Assembly: GCF_001715195.1 (NCBI RefSeq)
Contig: NZ_MDWE01000034.1
Location: 1 to 64,000 of the forward strand
Direction of reading: 5' to 3'
DNA length: 64,000 nt
From: Rhodohalobacter halophilus
Lineage (GTDB): Bacteria > Bacteroidota > Rhodothermia > Balneolales > Balneolaceae
Positions 17,471 through 24,721 of this stretch are shown piece by piece. Made by a program: the position numbers and the translations under genes. The notes below the pieces were generated by a model. The model had not been told where the DNA came from, made no database searches, and saw nothing but the letters and a program-made list of their open reading frames with translations. Position 1 is the first letter of the stretch; each line of letters begins with the position of its first letter.

Positions 17471-18475
17471 GTGAGTAAAAAATCATTCAGCTATAAAGAT
17501 TCAGGCGTAGATATTAAAGCAGGTGAACAGCTTGTGGATTCTATCAAAGATGTTGTAAAAGAGACACATAATGAGAATGTTCTGACCAACATCGGTGGAT
17601 TTGGAGCTCTGTTTAATGCAGATTTTTCAAAATATAAACAGCCTGTATTGGTCAGCAGTGTTGACGGAGTTGGTACAAAATTGATTGTAGCTTTTAAAGC
17701 TGAAAAATTTGATACAGTTGGCCAGGACCTGGTAAATCACTGTGTAAATGACATAGCTGTTTGCGGAGCAACCCCTCTCTTCTTTCTTGACTATTTTTCT
17801 ACAGGTAAACTGGAACAGCACGTTGGATTTAACGTCATAAAAGGTTTTTCGAAGGCTTGTAAAGAGAACGGTGTTGCATTGATAGGCGGTGAAACGGCTG
17901 AAATGCCTGACATCTATCAAAAAGGAGAATTTGACCTGGCCGGAACCATTGTTGGCGTGGTTGACAAGGAAGAGTTGATTGATGGATCAAAAATTGAAAA
18001 AGGAGATTTACTGATCGGCTTTAAAAGCAATGGTCTGCATACAAACGGATATTCACTCGCCAGAAAAGTACTGTTTAGCGAATATGAGATTAACGACATT
18101 CCGGGTAAACTGGATCGGTCGGTTGGAGAAGAGATGCTCAAGGTTCATAAATCATACCTGAAGTTGATAACTGAGCTGAAATCGGTAAAGGGTGTAAATG
18201 GATTTTCTCATATTACGGGGGGAGGAATCATTGGAAATACAAAACGTGTTCTTCCCAAGGGAACCGAGCTGGATATTAAATGGGATAGCTGGGAACGACC
18301 TGCTATTTTTGAACTGATCCGCGAAGTTGGAAATGTTGATGAAGAAGATATGCGTCAGACTTTTAATTTGGGAATTGGGTTAATTGCCATAATAAACCCT
18401 GAAGTACTGGATGAAGTTGAAAAGAGAGCGCAAAAGCTCGGTGAAGAGCTTTTTAAAATTGGAGTTGTAAAGTAA
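17471..18475 (+). CDS. purM: Phosphoribosylformylglycinamidine cyclo-ligase
   Basis: Closes the imidazole ring (FGAM to AIR) in purine synthesis. The 334-residue ATP-grasp-like PurM-fold protein contains VSSVDGVGTKLIVAF, NDIAVCGATPLFFLDYFSTG, GGETAEMPDIYQKGEFDLAG and FSHITGGGIIGNTKRVLP, all diagnostic. The start is GTG at 17471, immediately giving SKKSFSYKDSGVDIKAG, the usual N-terminus. Its promoter must lie inside the origin-like region. No other pur genes are adjacent. Confidence 0.96.
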   Translation: MSKKSFSYKDSGVDIKAGEQLVDSIKDVVKETHNENVLTNIGGFGALFNADFSKYKQPVLVSSVDGVGTKLIVAFKAEKFDTVGQDLVNHCVNDIAVCGATPLFFLDYFSTGKLEQHVGFNVIKGFSKACKENGVALIGGETAEMPDIYQKGEFDLAGTIVGVVDKEELIDGSKIEKGDLLIGFKSNGLHTNGYSLARKVLFSEYEINDIPGKLDRSVGEEMLKVHKSYLKLITELKSVKGVNGFSHITGGGIIGNTKRVLPKGTELDIKWDSWERPAIFELIREVGNVDEEDMRQTFNLGIGLIAIINPEVLDEVEKRAQKLGEELFKIGVVK

Positions 18476-18505
18476 AAAGCAACATGAACACTAAAAACGA
18501 TTGAG

Positions 18506-18850
18506 ATGGCTACTGTAAAATTATTGGAACTGGCACACGGCCGCAGCGGAGACAAAGGCAACGGAAGTAACGTGGGGATTATCGCCCGCCATCCGGATGT
18601 GTATGATTATCTAAAAAAAGAGCTAACTGCCGATAGGGTGAAAGAGCACATGAAACATATCTGCAAAGGTGAAGTAGAGCGTTTTGAAATGGATAATATC
18701 GGCGCTCTGAACTTTATTTTGAATGAAAGCCTCGGTGGCGGTGGCACAGTTTCTTTAAAATTGGATGCACAGGGAAAAACACATGCTTCTACTCTTCTAA
18801 GAATGGAAATGGATGTACCGGAAGAACTGATTGAAAAAGTTAAATCGTAA
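18506..18850 (+). CDS. AtuA-like ferredoxin-fold domain protein (stand-alone)
   Basis: This 114-residue protein matches the C-terminal domain of the AtuA family (formerly within DUF1446): ARSGDKGN-like HGRSGDKGNGSNVGIIAR (about 11-28), ALNFILNESLGGGGTVSLKLD and QGKTHASTLLRMEM. In larger AtuA proteins this domain accompanies an acyl-CoA-metabolising N-terminal part (acyclic terpene utilisation); here it is alone. No partner AtuA gene is next to it. It is 30 bases after purM and may share its transcript. The function is inferred only at domain level. Confidence 0.75.
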   Translation: MATVKLLELAHGRSGDKGNGSNVGIIARHPDVYDYLKKELTADRVKEHMKHICKGEVERFEMDNIGALNFILNESLGGGGTVSLKLDAQGKTHASTLLRMEMDVPEELIEKVKS

Positions 18851-18925
18851 AAGTTCTGTTTGAATTTCATAAATACCTGAAAACAGGGAGAGAAAACAAC
18901 GATACTTATCCGTTTTCTTGTCGGT

Positions 18926-19345
18926 GTGGTATTTATTGCTGAAGGAATTCAGAAATTTCTCTACCCAGTACTCCGAGGCCTCGGACGATTTGAATCTATA
19001 GGTATTCCATATCCTGAATTTTCAGCCAATATGGTGGGTGGATTTGAAGTAATTTGCGGGCTGCTGATTTTAATCGGTCTTTTCACCCGGTATGCTTCAA
19101 TCCCTCTGATTGTCATCATGATTTTTGCAATCATTACGACCAAAATTCCTATTCTGTTCGGTGTAGAGATGATGGGGTTCAGCCTTAGAGAACTGGAGTA
19201 CTACGGTTTGTTAAGTATGATTCATGAATCCAGAAACGATATGGCCATGCTAATCGGCTCAATTTTTCTGTTATTGAAAGGCGGCGGAATGTACTCTCTT
19301 GACCTGAAACTGTTTGGACCAGCCGGAAAGGAAACTTACAATTAG
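18926..19345 (+). CDS. DoxX-family membrane protein
   Basis: Four-helix membrane protein of the DoxX family, with GIQKFLYPVLRGLGRFESIGIP, read as EGIQKFLYPVLRG and FESIGIPYPEF, then AGGFEVICG-like MVGGFEVICGLLILIGLFTRYASIPL. Redox or detoxification roles are proposed for the family. From GTG at 18926 the product has 139 residues, but the first helix is cut short. The frame stays open upstream to 18881 and encodes ILIRFLVGVVFIAEG, the usual DoxX start, without any ATG, GTG or TTG. A GGGAGAG lies 9 bases before an ATA at 18902, so initiation at ATA is possible. The gene overlaps the convergent acidic protein gene by 4 bases. Confidence 0.82.
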   Translation: MVFIAEGIQKFLYPVLRGLGRFESIGIPYPEFSANMVGGFEVICGLLILIGLFTRYASIPLIVIMIFAIITTKIPILFGVEMMGFSLRELEYYGLLSMIHESRNDMAMLIGSIFLLLKGGGMYSLDLKLFGPAGKETYN

Positions 19346-20112
19346 TCCATTCCGGTATGAAATCGATCTCTTAATTCCTGAACATAAATTCCGATCTCGT
19401 TCCGGATCTCAAACAAGCGATTGTGAAATTCGAAATAGAGTTCACTGTCAAGTAGTTTTCCTTTCTTCAATTTCTGCAGATTAGCCAGTGCTTCATTAGC
19501 ACTATAGAGGGCTTTTTTTGTGTAAGCGATATTTCCGCCCAGTACATCAAGGTCAAACCCGAATGAGTAGCCGCCGGCCAGTTTTGCAGAAATGGTAAGT
19601 GTATTGCTTACGAATTCGTGAACGGCTTTAGACTGTTTGGTAGGATTGATCGTTTCGCCCCACTTCAAAACATCAACGGCATAGTTGAGTGCCTCTTTGT
19701 AGATTGCGAGATTTTCAATGGATCCAAACTCGTCCATCGCATAATCTTCACTTAACTCTTTCCAGCTTTCTCCGCTGTCAAAGTCATCATCGTCATCCTG
19801 GTCGAAGGGAAATTCATTATCCAGGAAGAAAAAGTCATCTTCATCCCACTCATCCTCTTCGTCTTCCCAGTCATCTTCATCTTCAGGGAAATAGGCGTCA
19901 TCCAAAAGAAGCTCTTCTTCGATAAATGTTTCAACCGCATCCAGCTCATCAATACTTTCTTGAAGCAGTATTAGCCAGCGAGGTGTATTTCCGTTAGGAT
20001 CGGAAGTGATGAATCGTCGAAGTTGTTCGCTTCTTTTCTCGATCTCGTTTAGGTGAGACTCCCACTGAAACTCATTCCAGATAGGGCCATCGTCAAAATC
20101 GTGAAAGCTCAT
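19342..20112 (-). CDS. Hypothetical acidic protein
   Basis: Unrecognised 256-residue soluble protein. Residues 1-75 and about 130-256 look alpha-helical. Between them is a stretch of extreme acidity (about residues 75-120) made almost only of Asp, Glu, Trp and Phe (for example DEDDWEDEEDEWDEDDFFF). The C-terminal half (AVHEFVSNTLTISAKLAGGY...LGGNIAYTKKALYSANEALA) looks like a helical bundle. A 26-base inverted repeat lies 62 bases upstream of its start. Other FCB bacteria carry similar acidic proteins; no function can be assigned. Confidence 0.7.
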   Translation of the reverse strand: MSFHDFDDGPIWNEFQWESHLNEIEKRSEQLRRFITSDPNGNTPRWLILLQESIDELDAVETFIEEELLLDDAYFPEDEDDWEDEEDEWDEDDFFFLDNEFPFDQDDDDDFDSGESWKELSEDYAMDEFGSIENLAIYKEALNYAVDVLKWGETINPTKQSKAVHEFVSNTLTISAKLAGGYSFGFDLDVLGGNIAYTKKALYSANEALANLQKLKKGKLLDSELYFEFHNRLFEIRNEIGIYVQELRDRFHTGMD

Positions 20113-20173
20113 GCAGTGATGTGCTATAGAATTATTGGTTATTGTATTTAATCAAAAAACCTGGTTAAATACA

Positions 20174-20199
20174 AGTACAAAAATACGACTTTTTGTACT
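20174..20199. promoter_or_regulatory. Perfect 10-bp inverted repeat upstream of the acidic-protein gene
   Basis: AGTACAAAAA / TTTTTGTACT with loop TACGAC. On the minus strand the second arm contains TATTTTTG, which fits the Bacteroidota -7 element TAnnTTTG, though no TTTG sits at the right -33 distance. It may be an operator overlapping the promoter of the gene starting at 20112, or a terminator for the upstream purine nucleoside phosphorylase gene. Confidence 0.45.
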
Positions 20200-20280
20200 A
20201 AAAGTAACTACAAGAACGCATCAAAAAGAAGATTGTTACGAGTTCTTTTAATTATAAATAAATCAAGTAATATCAGATTC

Positions 20281-21111
20281 TTATAGTTTTTCTAAAACAC
20301 CGATTATCACTTTTGTCATTTTTGGCTCGGCAATACCCGCCGCTTCAATAATATCTTCCATTACCACCGGCTTCAGATTATCGGGAAAACATTCATCCGT
20401 AATTGCGGAAATTCCAAGAACTTCCATCCCCATATGAACGGCTGAAATGACTTCCGGAACCGTGCTCATACCAATAACATCCGCACCAATGAGTCGTAAA
20501 AAACGATATTCAGATTTGGTCTCCAGCATGGGTCCGCTCATGGCAGCATACACTCCCTGGTGCATATGGATATTCTGTTCGAGGGCAACGGTCTGAGCAA
20601 TATCCATCAGCCGCTCTGTATAAGGTTCACTCATATCCGGAAATCGCGGCCCAAGTTCATCATCATTGGGTCCGATCAGGGGATTGTCTCCCAGTAGATT
20701 AATGTGATCGCGAATGAGCATGATGTCTCCACTGGTAAAATTTGGATTCATCCCCCCGCATGCATTGCTGACAAAAAGTGTGTTTGCTCCGTTTTCTTTG
20801 AGAACCCGTACCGGAAAAACAATCTGCTGCATCGAATAGCCCTCATAGTAGTGGAATCTCCCTTGCATGGCTACGATATCCTTACCGGCGAGGGTGCCGA
20901 ATAGAAGTTTCCCTTCATGAGTTTCTACCGTAGAGACCGGAAAATGTGGAATTTGATTATAAGGGATGGATATTTCCACATCCATCTCCTCGGCAATTTG
21001 TCCCAGACCGGTTCCAAGAATTAAGAGATATTCCGGACGCAGATCGGTTCGAGACTGAATGTATTCGAGGGCTTCATCACGGTTTTTTCGAAATGTTTCT
21101 ACAGTTTCCAT
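20281..21111 (-). CDS. punA: Purine nucleoside phosphorylase (PunA/XapA type)
   Basis: Splits purine nucleosides with phosphate in salvage. The 276-residue protein has the trimeric class-I signature: LGTGLGQIAEEM, AMQGRFHYYEGYSMQQ, NACGGMNPNFTSGDIMLIRDHINLLGDNPL (in parts: NACGGMNPNFTSGD and MLIRDHINLLGDNPL), and GPMLETKSEYRFLRLIGADV. ISAITD near the C-terminus carries the base-recognition region. It is the last gene of the minus-strand run that includes divIVA and yggS, 104 bases after divIVA, so co-transcription is possible but not certain. Confidence 0.92.
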   Translation of the reverse strand: METVETFRKNRDEALEYIQSRTDLRPEYLLILGTGLGQIAEEMDVEISIPYNQIPHFPVSTVETHEGKLLFGTLAGKDIVAMQGRFHYYEGYSMQQIVFPVRVLKENGANTLFVSNACGGMNPNFTSGDIMLIRDHINLLGDNPLIGPNDDELGPRFPDMSEPYTERLMDIAQTVALEQNIHMHQGVYAAMSGPMLETKSEYRFLRLIGADVIGMSTVPEVISAVHMGMEVLGISAITDECFPDNLKPVVMEDIIEAAGIAEPKMTKVIIGVLEKL

Positions 21112-21215
21112 AGTAAGGGGTAATCAAAATCTGATGTTGAAAAATTTTAACTGGTGTGTGAACTGAACTATAAAGCGTTTGATGATTTTATGAGATTGAA
21201 AATAGCGGCAGTTCG

Positions 21216-21845
21216 TCAGTCCAGTTCGTCCAGAATATCATCAAGTGATTGAGGAACAGATGATTTTTTACTCTCTTTGGATTCACTCTCATCATCAAAC
21301 GTAAAATTGTTGGATTTTTTGGATGACTTCTGCTCGTTAGTTTTTTGGTGAGATTGATCAATTTCCGGCTCTTTTGGAAGTTTAAACAGTGAAGCTTCGT
21401 CTTTGCTAAACTGATTTAAAGAATCCGATGCGATATCGAGATAAGATTTTATACCACTGATAATCTCTTCGCGGCGATCGAGCAGGCGCAGAATGCTTTG
21501 GCGAATTTGTTGCCGCTGCTGATGAGCTTCCCTGACGATAGAGTCAGCTTCCATTTCAGCTTTTTCGATGATATTTATGGACTCCTTTTTCGCTCCGCTC
21601 AATTTCTGTTCAGCGCTGTCTTTGGCAGTTTGAAGCGTTTCGTGGAGAGCTTCTTCCACACGTTCATAGTGTTTCAGTTTATCATCCATTTTATCAATCT
21701 GGGCCTCCAGTTCCCTCACTTTTCCAACCATATGCTCCCACTCGCTGGCAATCAGATTCAGGTATGCGTGAACCTCAGCAGTATCATAACCCCGCAGAGA
21801 TTTTTCAAATTGTTGCTGTTTAATTTCAAGAGCCGTGAGTTTCAT
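21216..21845 (-). CDS. DivIVA-domain protein
   Basis: Membrane-curvature-binding coiled-coil protein family that organises cell poles or division sites in Gram-positive bacteria. The product has the DivIVA N-terminus MKLTALEIKQQQFEKSLRGY followed by DTAEVHAYL, and long coiled coils to about residue 150. A polar low-complexity linker and a short C-terminal SLDDILDELD follow. I chose the ATG at 21845 because family members start MKLT; an ATG at 21860 would add five residues. Neighbours upstream are two PspB-like membrane proteins and yggS, an arrangement recalling the Gram-positive ylmE-divIVA cluster. Confidence 0.85.
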   Translation of the reverse strand: MKLTALEIKQQQFEKSLRGYDTAEVHAYLNLIASEWEHMVGKVRELEAQIDKMDDKLKHYERVEEALHETLQTAKDSAEQKLSGAKKESINIIEKAEMEADSIVREAHQQRQQIRQSILRLLDRREEIISGIKSYLDIASDSLNQFSKDEASLFKLPKEPEIDQSHQKTNEQKSSKKSNNFTFDDESESKESKKSSVPQSLDDILDELD

Positions 21846-21933
21846 TGGTTGTGATCCCATAAGTTATTGCAAAACTGTTTCTGTTACCTGTATAGATGAA
21901 AATGTAAAAAGCTGACTTCAGAGAACATAACGA

Positions 21934-22296
21934 TTACTGATTTAACATGTTTTTCAGTTTACCGCTGTTCGTCTGCCGGTTTTCCTCTTTTTTGGTTTGA
22001 TCTTCTATTTCTATCTCTATAGCACTTTTACGTTCCTCTTTTTTCTCATCTTTTTTGAAAGATTTTGAAGGAATCGGGTCATCACCGGAAACGATCGCCT
22101 CCAGGTTTTGAAGACGACGATCAGTATTCTCTTTGAACTCACGAAGTGCAGCCAAAAATTCTTTATTGTCTGTAATACTGCTGCTTGACTTCCTTTTAAT
22201 TGCCGCCTTAATAATACTCCCTACAGTTGCTATAAAAACGATAGAAATTACACTTCCGAATATAATAGCTAAAATTGCAACATCTTCACCATACAT
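21934..22296 (-). CDS. Small membrane protein with PspB-like layout (120 aa)
   Basis: One N-terminal transmembrane helix (about residues 8-32, AILAIIFGSVISIVFIATV) followed by a charged coiled coil with FKENTDRRLQNLEAIVSGDD. That block resembles the end of PspB-type phage-shock proteins (RIxxLEAI, then an acidic stretch). The tail is rich in Lys and Glu. It is a relative of the next gene upstream (22303-22617), separated by 6 bases. No pspA or pspC is seen. The PspB likeness is by eye only. Confidence 0.6.
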   Translation of the reverse strand: MYGEDVAILAIIFGSVISIVFIATVGSIIKAAIKRKSSSSITDNKEFLAALREFKENTDRRLQNLEAIVSGDDPIPSKSFKKDEKKEERKSAIEIEIEDQTKKEENRQTNSGKLKNMLNQ

Positions 22297-22302
22297 AGTT
22301 AA

Positions 22303-22617
22303 TCATCTCTGTTTTTTTGCCTTGTTTGAAACCGAACGCCGGTTTTCTTCTTTAATACTTTCTTCATCATCAATTTCTATCTGTTGAAGAGGGTCACGTT
22401 TTGATCCTGAACTAAACTCTTCAGGATCTGCAGCAGCGATTGCTTCCAGATTTTCAATTCGTTTCTTCATTTGATGAAGCAGTGTTCTCATCTCATCCAG
22501 ATCATCCTCAGTTCGGGAGGATTTTGTCTGCCACTTCATTTTATTCTTTTGGTAATCAATGATATACCCGCCAACTATTGCTGCTAACACAATCAAAGCC
22601 CACATAAAACTACCCAT
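22303..22617 (-). CDS. Small membrane protein with PspB-like layout (104 aa)
   Basis: N-terminal helix (residues 3-20, FMWALIVLAAIVGGYII) then a coiled coil with EMRTLLHQMKKRIENLEAIAAADPEEF, read as MRTLLHQMKKRIENLEAI and AAADPEEF. This is very close in layout to PspB (short anchor, coiled coil, RIxxLEAI, acidic DP). The C-terminal part repeats the acidic-then-basic pattern of its neighbour (IEIDDEESIKEENRRSVS versus IEIEIEDQTKKEENRQTN), so the two genes are probably a tandem duplication. It is 76 bases downstream of yggS. Confidence 0.6.
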   Translation of the reverse strand: MGSFMWALIVLAAIVGGYIIDYQKNKMKWQTKSSRTEDDLDEMRTLLHQMKKRIENLEAIAAADPEEFSSGSKRDPLQQIEIDDEESIKEENRRSVSNKAKKQR

Positions 22618-22693
22618 ATCTCTACATTTTAATAATGTTCTCTAATAAAATATCAAAATAATGCATTCGGTTGTGTTATAACGGAATGGTTTT

Positions 22694-23392
22694 TCAATAG
22701 TTGCGTTCTCCAAAGATAGCCGTTCCAACACGAACCATGGTTGAGCCTTCCTCTATGGCAACTTCCAGATCGTTGGTCATGCCCATGGAGAGATGTTTCA
22801 GATCTACAGAGCCTCTGTTTAAGTGCAGATGTTTATCCCTGAGATTATTCAAGAGTTTAAACTCAGGACGAACCGTTTCCGGATCATCGGCGAACGTGGC
22901 CATTCCCATTAACCCCTGCACTTTAGTGTATTTTAAATCCTGTGCATATTTCAGCATACCCTCAAGTTGTTCGGGGTCACATCCGCTTTTTTGATCCTCA
23001 TCGCTGATATTTACCTGGATGAGAACATTAATGACCCGGTTGATCTCAGAAGCTCTTTTTTCCACCTCTTTGAGAGCTTTCTTTTTGTGAATGGACTGAA
23101 TCCAGTTCACCCGTTCAACCATATACTTTATTTTATTGGTCTGAAGGTTACCGATAAAATGCCAGACCGCCGACGGATTTTTGACAGATTCCATTCTATC
23201 CTGCAGTGCTTTGGCGCGATTTTCACCAAAATGAAAATGCCCATGTTCCAGTAATTTCAAAACATCTTCATCGGGTTTGGTTTTACTAACGGCCACAAGC
23301 GTAATCTCACCAGGATTTCTGCCGGCTTTTTTGCAGGCTTGTTCAATTCTTTTTTTAACTGCTTCGTACCGTGAAATAATTTCACTGTTCAT
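22694..23392 (-). CDS. yggS: YggS-family pyridoxal-phosphate homeostasis protein
   Basis: PLP-binding protein that keeps B6 vitamers balanced. The 232-residue protein contains ITLVAVSKTKP, with Lys37 the expected PLP-linking residue, HFGENRAKALQDRM, WHFIGNLQTNKIKYM and the C-terminal LKHLSMGMTNDLEVAIEEGSTMVRVGTAIFG (in parts: LSMGMTNDLEVAIEEG and TMVRVGTAIFG). It heads the minus-strand run leading to divIVA. It diverges from the Nif3-like gene, with 258 bases between. Confidence 0.94.
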   Translation of the reverse strand: MNSEIISRYEAVKKRIEQACKKAGRNPGEITLVAVSKTKPDEDVLKLLEHGHFHFGENRAKALQDRMESVKNPSAVWHFIGNLQTNKIKYMVERVNWIQSIHKKKALKEVEKRASEINRVINVLIQVNISDEDQKSGCDPEQLEGMLKYAQDLKYTKVQGLMGMATFADDPETVRPEFKLLNNLRDKHLHLNRGSVDLKHLSMGMTNDLEVAIEEGSTMVRVGTAIFGERNY

Positions 23393-23540
23393 AAAATGAT
23401 TGGACTATTTTAAAAAGATCAAATTTTAAGTTTCTACTCTTGATAAAAAAGATAAGCAACAGATCATTTCAAAAAGTACATGAAAAGAGAAATAATCCCG
23501 AATTTAGTTTTTAAATGGTGAAAAAATAATCGTATTTTTC

Positions 23541-23654
23541 ATGTCTGTGAAAAAGATTATGACACATCAGCCAAAATCTTACATACAAGATTTAGCGGGT
23601 CCTCAGCCGGCAGAGATCAAAGCACATCAAAAAACCGGAGGCCCATCCACTTGA
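23541..23654 (+). CDS. Possible short upstream ORF (37 aa) overlapping the Nif3 gene start
   Basis: An ATG at 23541 (or 23559) opens a frame that ends with TGA at 23652, overlapping the TTG start of the Nif3-like gene by four bases (TTGA). The peptide would read MSVKKIMTHQPKSYIQDLA and then GPQPAEIKAHQKTGGPST. The overlap would allow coupled translation. No homologue is known to me; composition is polar. It may be a real small protein, a leader, or chance. Confidence 0.35.
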   Translation: MSVKKIMTHQPKSYIQDLAGPQPAEIKAHQKTGGPST

Positions 23655-24703
23655 ACACTCAGGTTCGCCATATAAAAGACTTTATGCATCAGTGGGCACC
23701 GCCCGGCATAAAGATGAGTTATGACAATGTAGGACTTTTGGTAGGCGATCCCTCCGCATCTGTTTCCAGAGTGTTAGTGTGCCTGGATGTAACCGAAGAA
23801 GTAGTAAACGAAGCCGTTGATAAGAAGTGTGAGCTGATTGTTTCTCACCACCCTCTCATTTTTAAAGATATTTCACGGATCAACCCTACAAACGAACAGG
23901 GACGAATTATCTACAAGCTGATTCGTAACAATATCGCTTTGATGACGGCACACACCAACCTGGACGCTGCACTGGATGGAGTTTCATTTGTGCTTGCCAA
24001 TAATGTTGGGCTCGACAACCTTCAGTTTCTGGATAAGAATTATAACATCAGCCGGAAAATTTCCCTGGTCACAAATACGGATGACACTCAGGCGGTGTTA
24101 AAGCTTCTCAACTACTTTTCGGCAGAAGAGGCGCACTACTACAGTGTAGACAACCGCAAAGAGGGTCAGTACTGCTTTGAAGCCACCATTGATGAACAGA
24201 ATGTGGGTCAGCTTCGCGCAGCACTTGAAAAAGAAGGCTTGTTGAAAAAGGGATCTTTTCAGGAGATGGAACTGACAACCCCATCAAATAATTTTGGAAT
24301 GGGTGTGATAGGCGACTACCCCGAGGAGGGAATCGCCATGGATGAATTTTTACACCTTGTTTGCCGCGCACTCGATGTTCCATCCGTTCGCTTTTCGGGT
24401 TCATCCCAAAGAATTAAAAAAGTTGCCGTATGCGGTGGAGCCGGCGTGTTTTTGAAAAACAAAGCTCTCAAGGCCGGAGCCGATGCATTTGTGACCGCTG
24501 ATATTAAATATCACGACTATTTTACCGAGAGGGATGATTTTCTTCTGGTAGATGCCGGCCACTATGAAAGTGAGTTTCCTGTAGTTGAGGCGATTCGTAA
24601 AGAACTGACCGAAGCTTTTGAACATTTGTTTGTAGATGCAACTGAAGTTGTCACAAATCCGATGAAGATCTACGTAACCGATTTTGAAAATAAAAACATC
24701 TAA
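23651..24703 (+). CDS. Nif3-like dinuclear metal-centre protein (GTP cyclohydrolase I type 2 family)
   Basis: Hexameric metal-binding protein of uncertain activity (YbgI/Nif3 family), 350 aa. Metal ligands fit VSHHPLIFKDI (about residues 63-73), TAHTNLDAA and the C-terminal DAGHYESE. The middle (about 130-235) is the PII-like insert found in longer members, with the second Nif3 half (KKVAVCGGAGVFLKNKALKAG) after it. The start is TTG at 23651; the first in-frame ATG is internal (MHQWAPP, residue 12), and homologues start near this TTG. It is followed 18 bases later by the coiled-coil gene, as in many genomes. Confidence 0.88.
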   Translation: MNTQVRHIKDFMHQWAPPGIKMSYDNVGLLVGDPSASVSRVLVCLDVTEEVVNEAVDKKCELIVSHHPLIFKDISRINPTNEQGRIIYKLIRNNIALMTAHTNLDAALDGVSFVLANNVGLDNLQFLDKNYNISRKISLVTNTDDTQAVLKLLNYFSAEEAHYYSVDNRKEGQYCFEATIDEQNVGQLRAALEKEGLLKKGSFQEMELTTPSNNFGMGVIGDYPEEGIAMDEFLHLVCRALDVPSVRFSGSSQRIKKVAVCGGAGVFLKNKALKAGADAFVTADIKYHDYFTERDDFLLVDAGHYESEFPVVEAIRKELTEAFEHLFVDATEVVTNPMKIYVTDFENKNI

Positions 24704-24721
24704 ACATCTCTAAATAACGCC

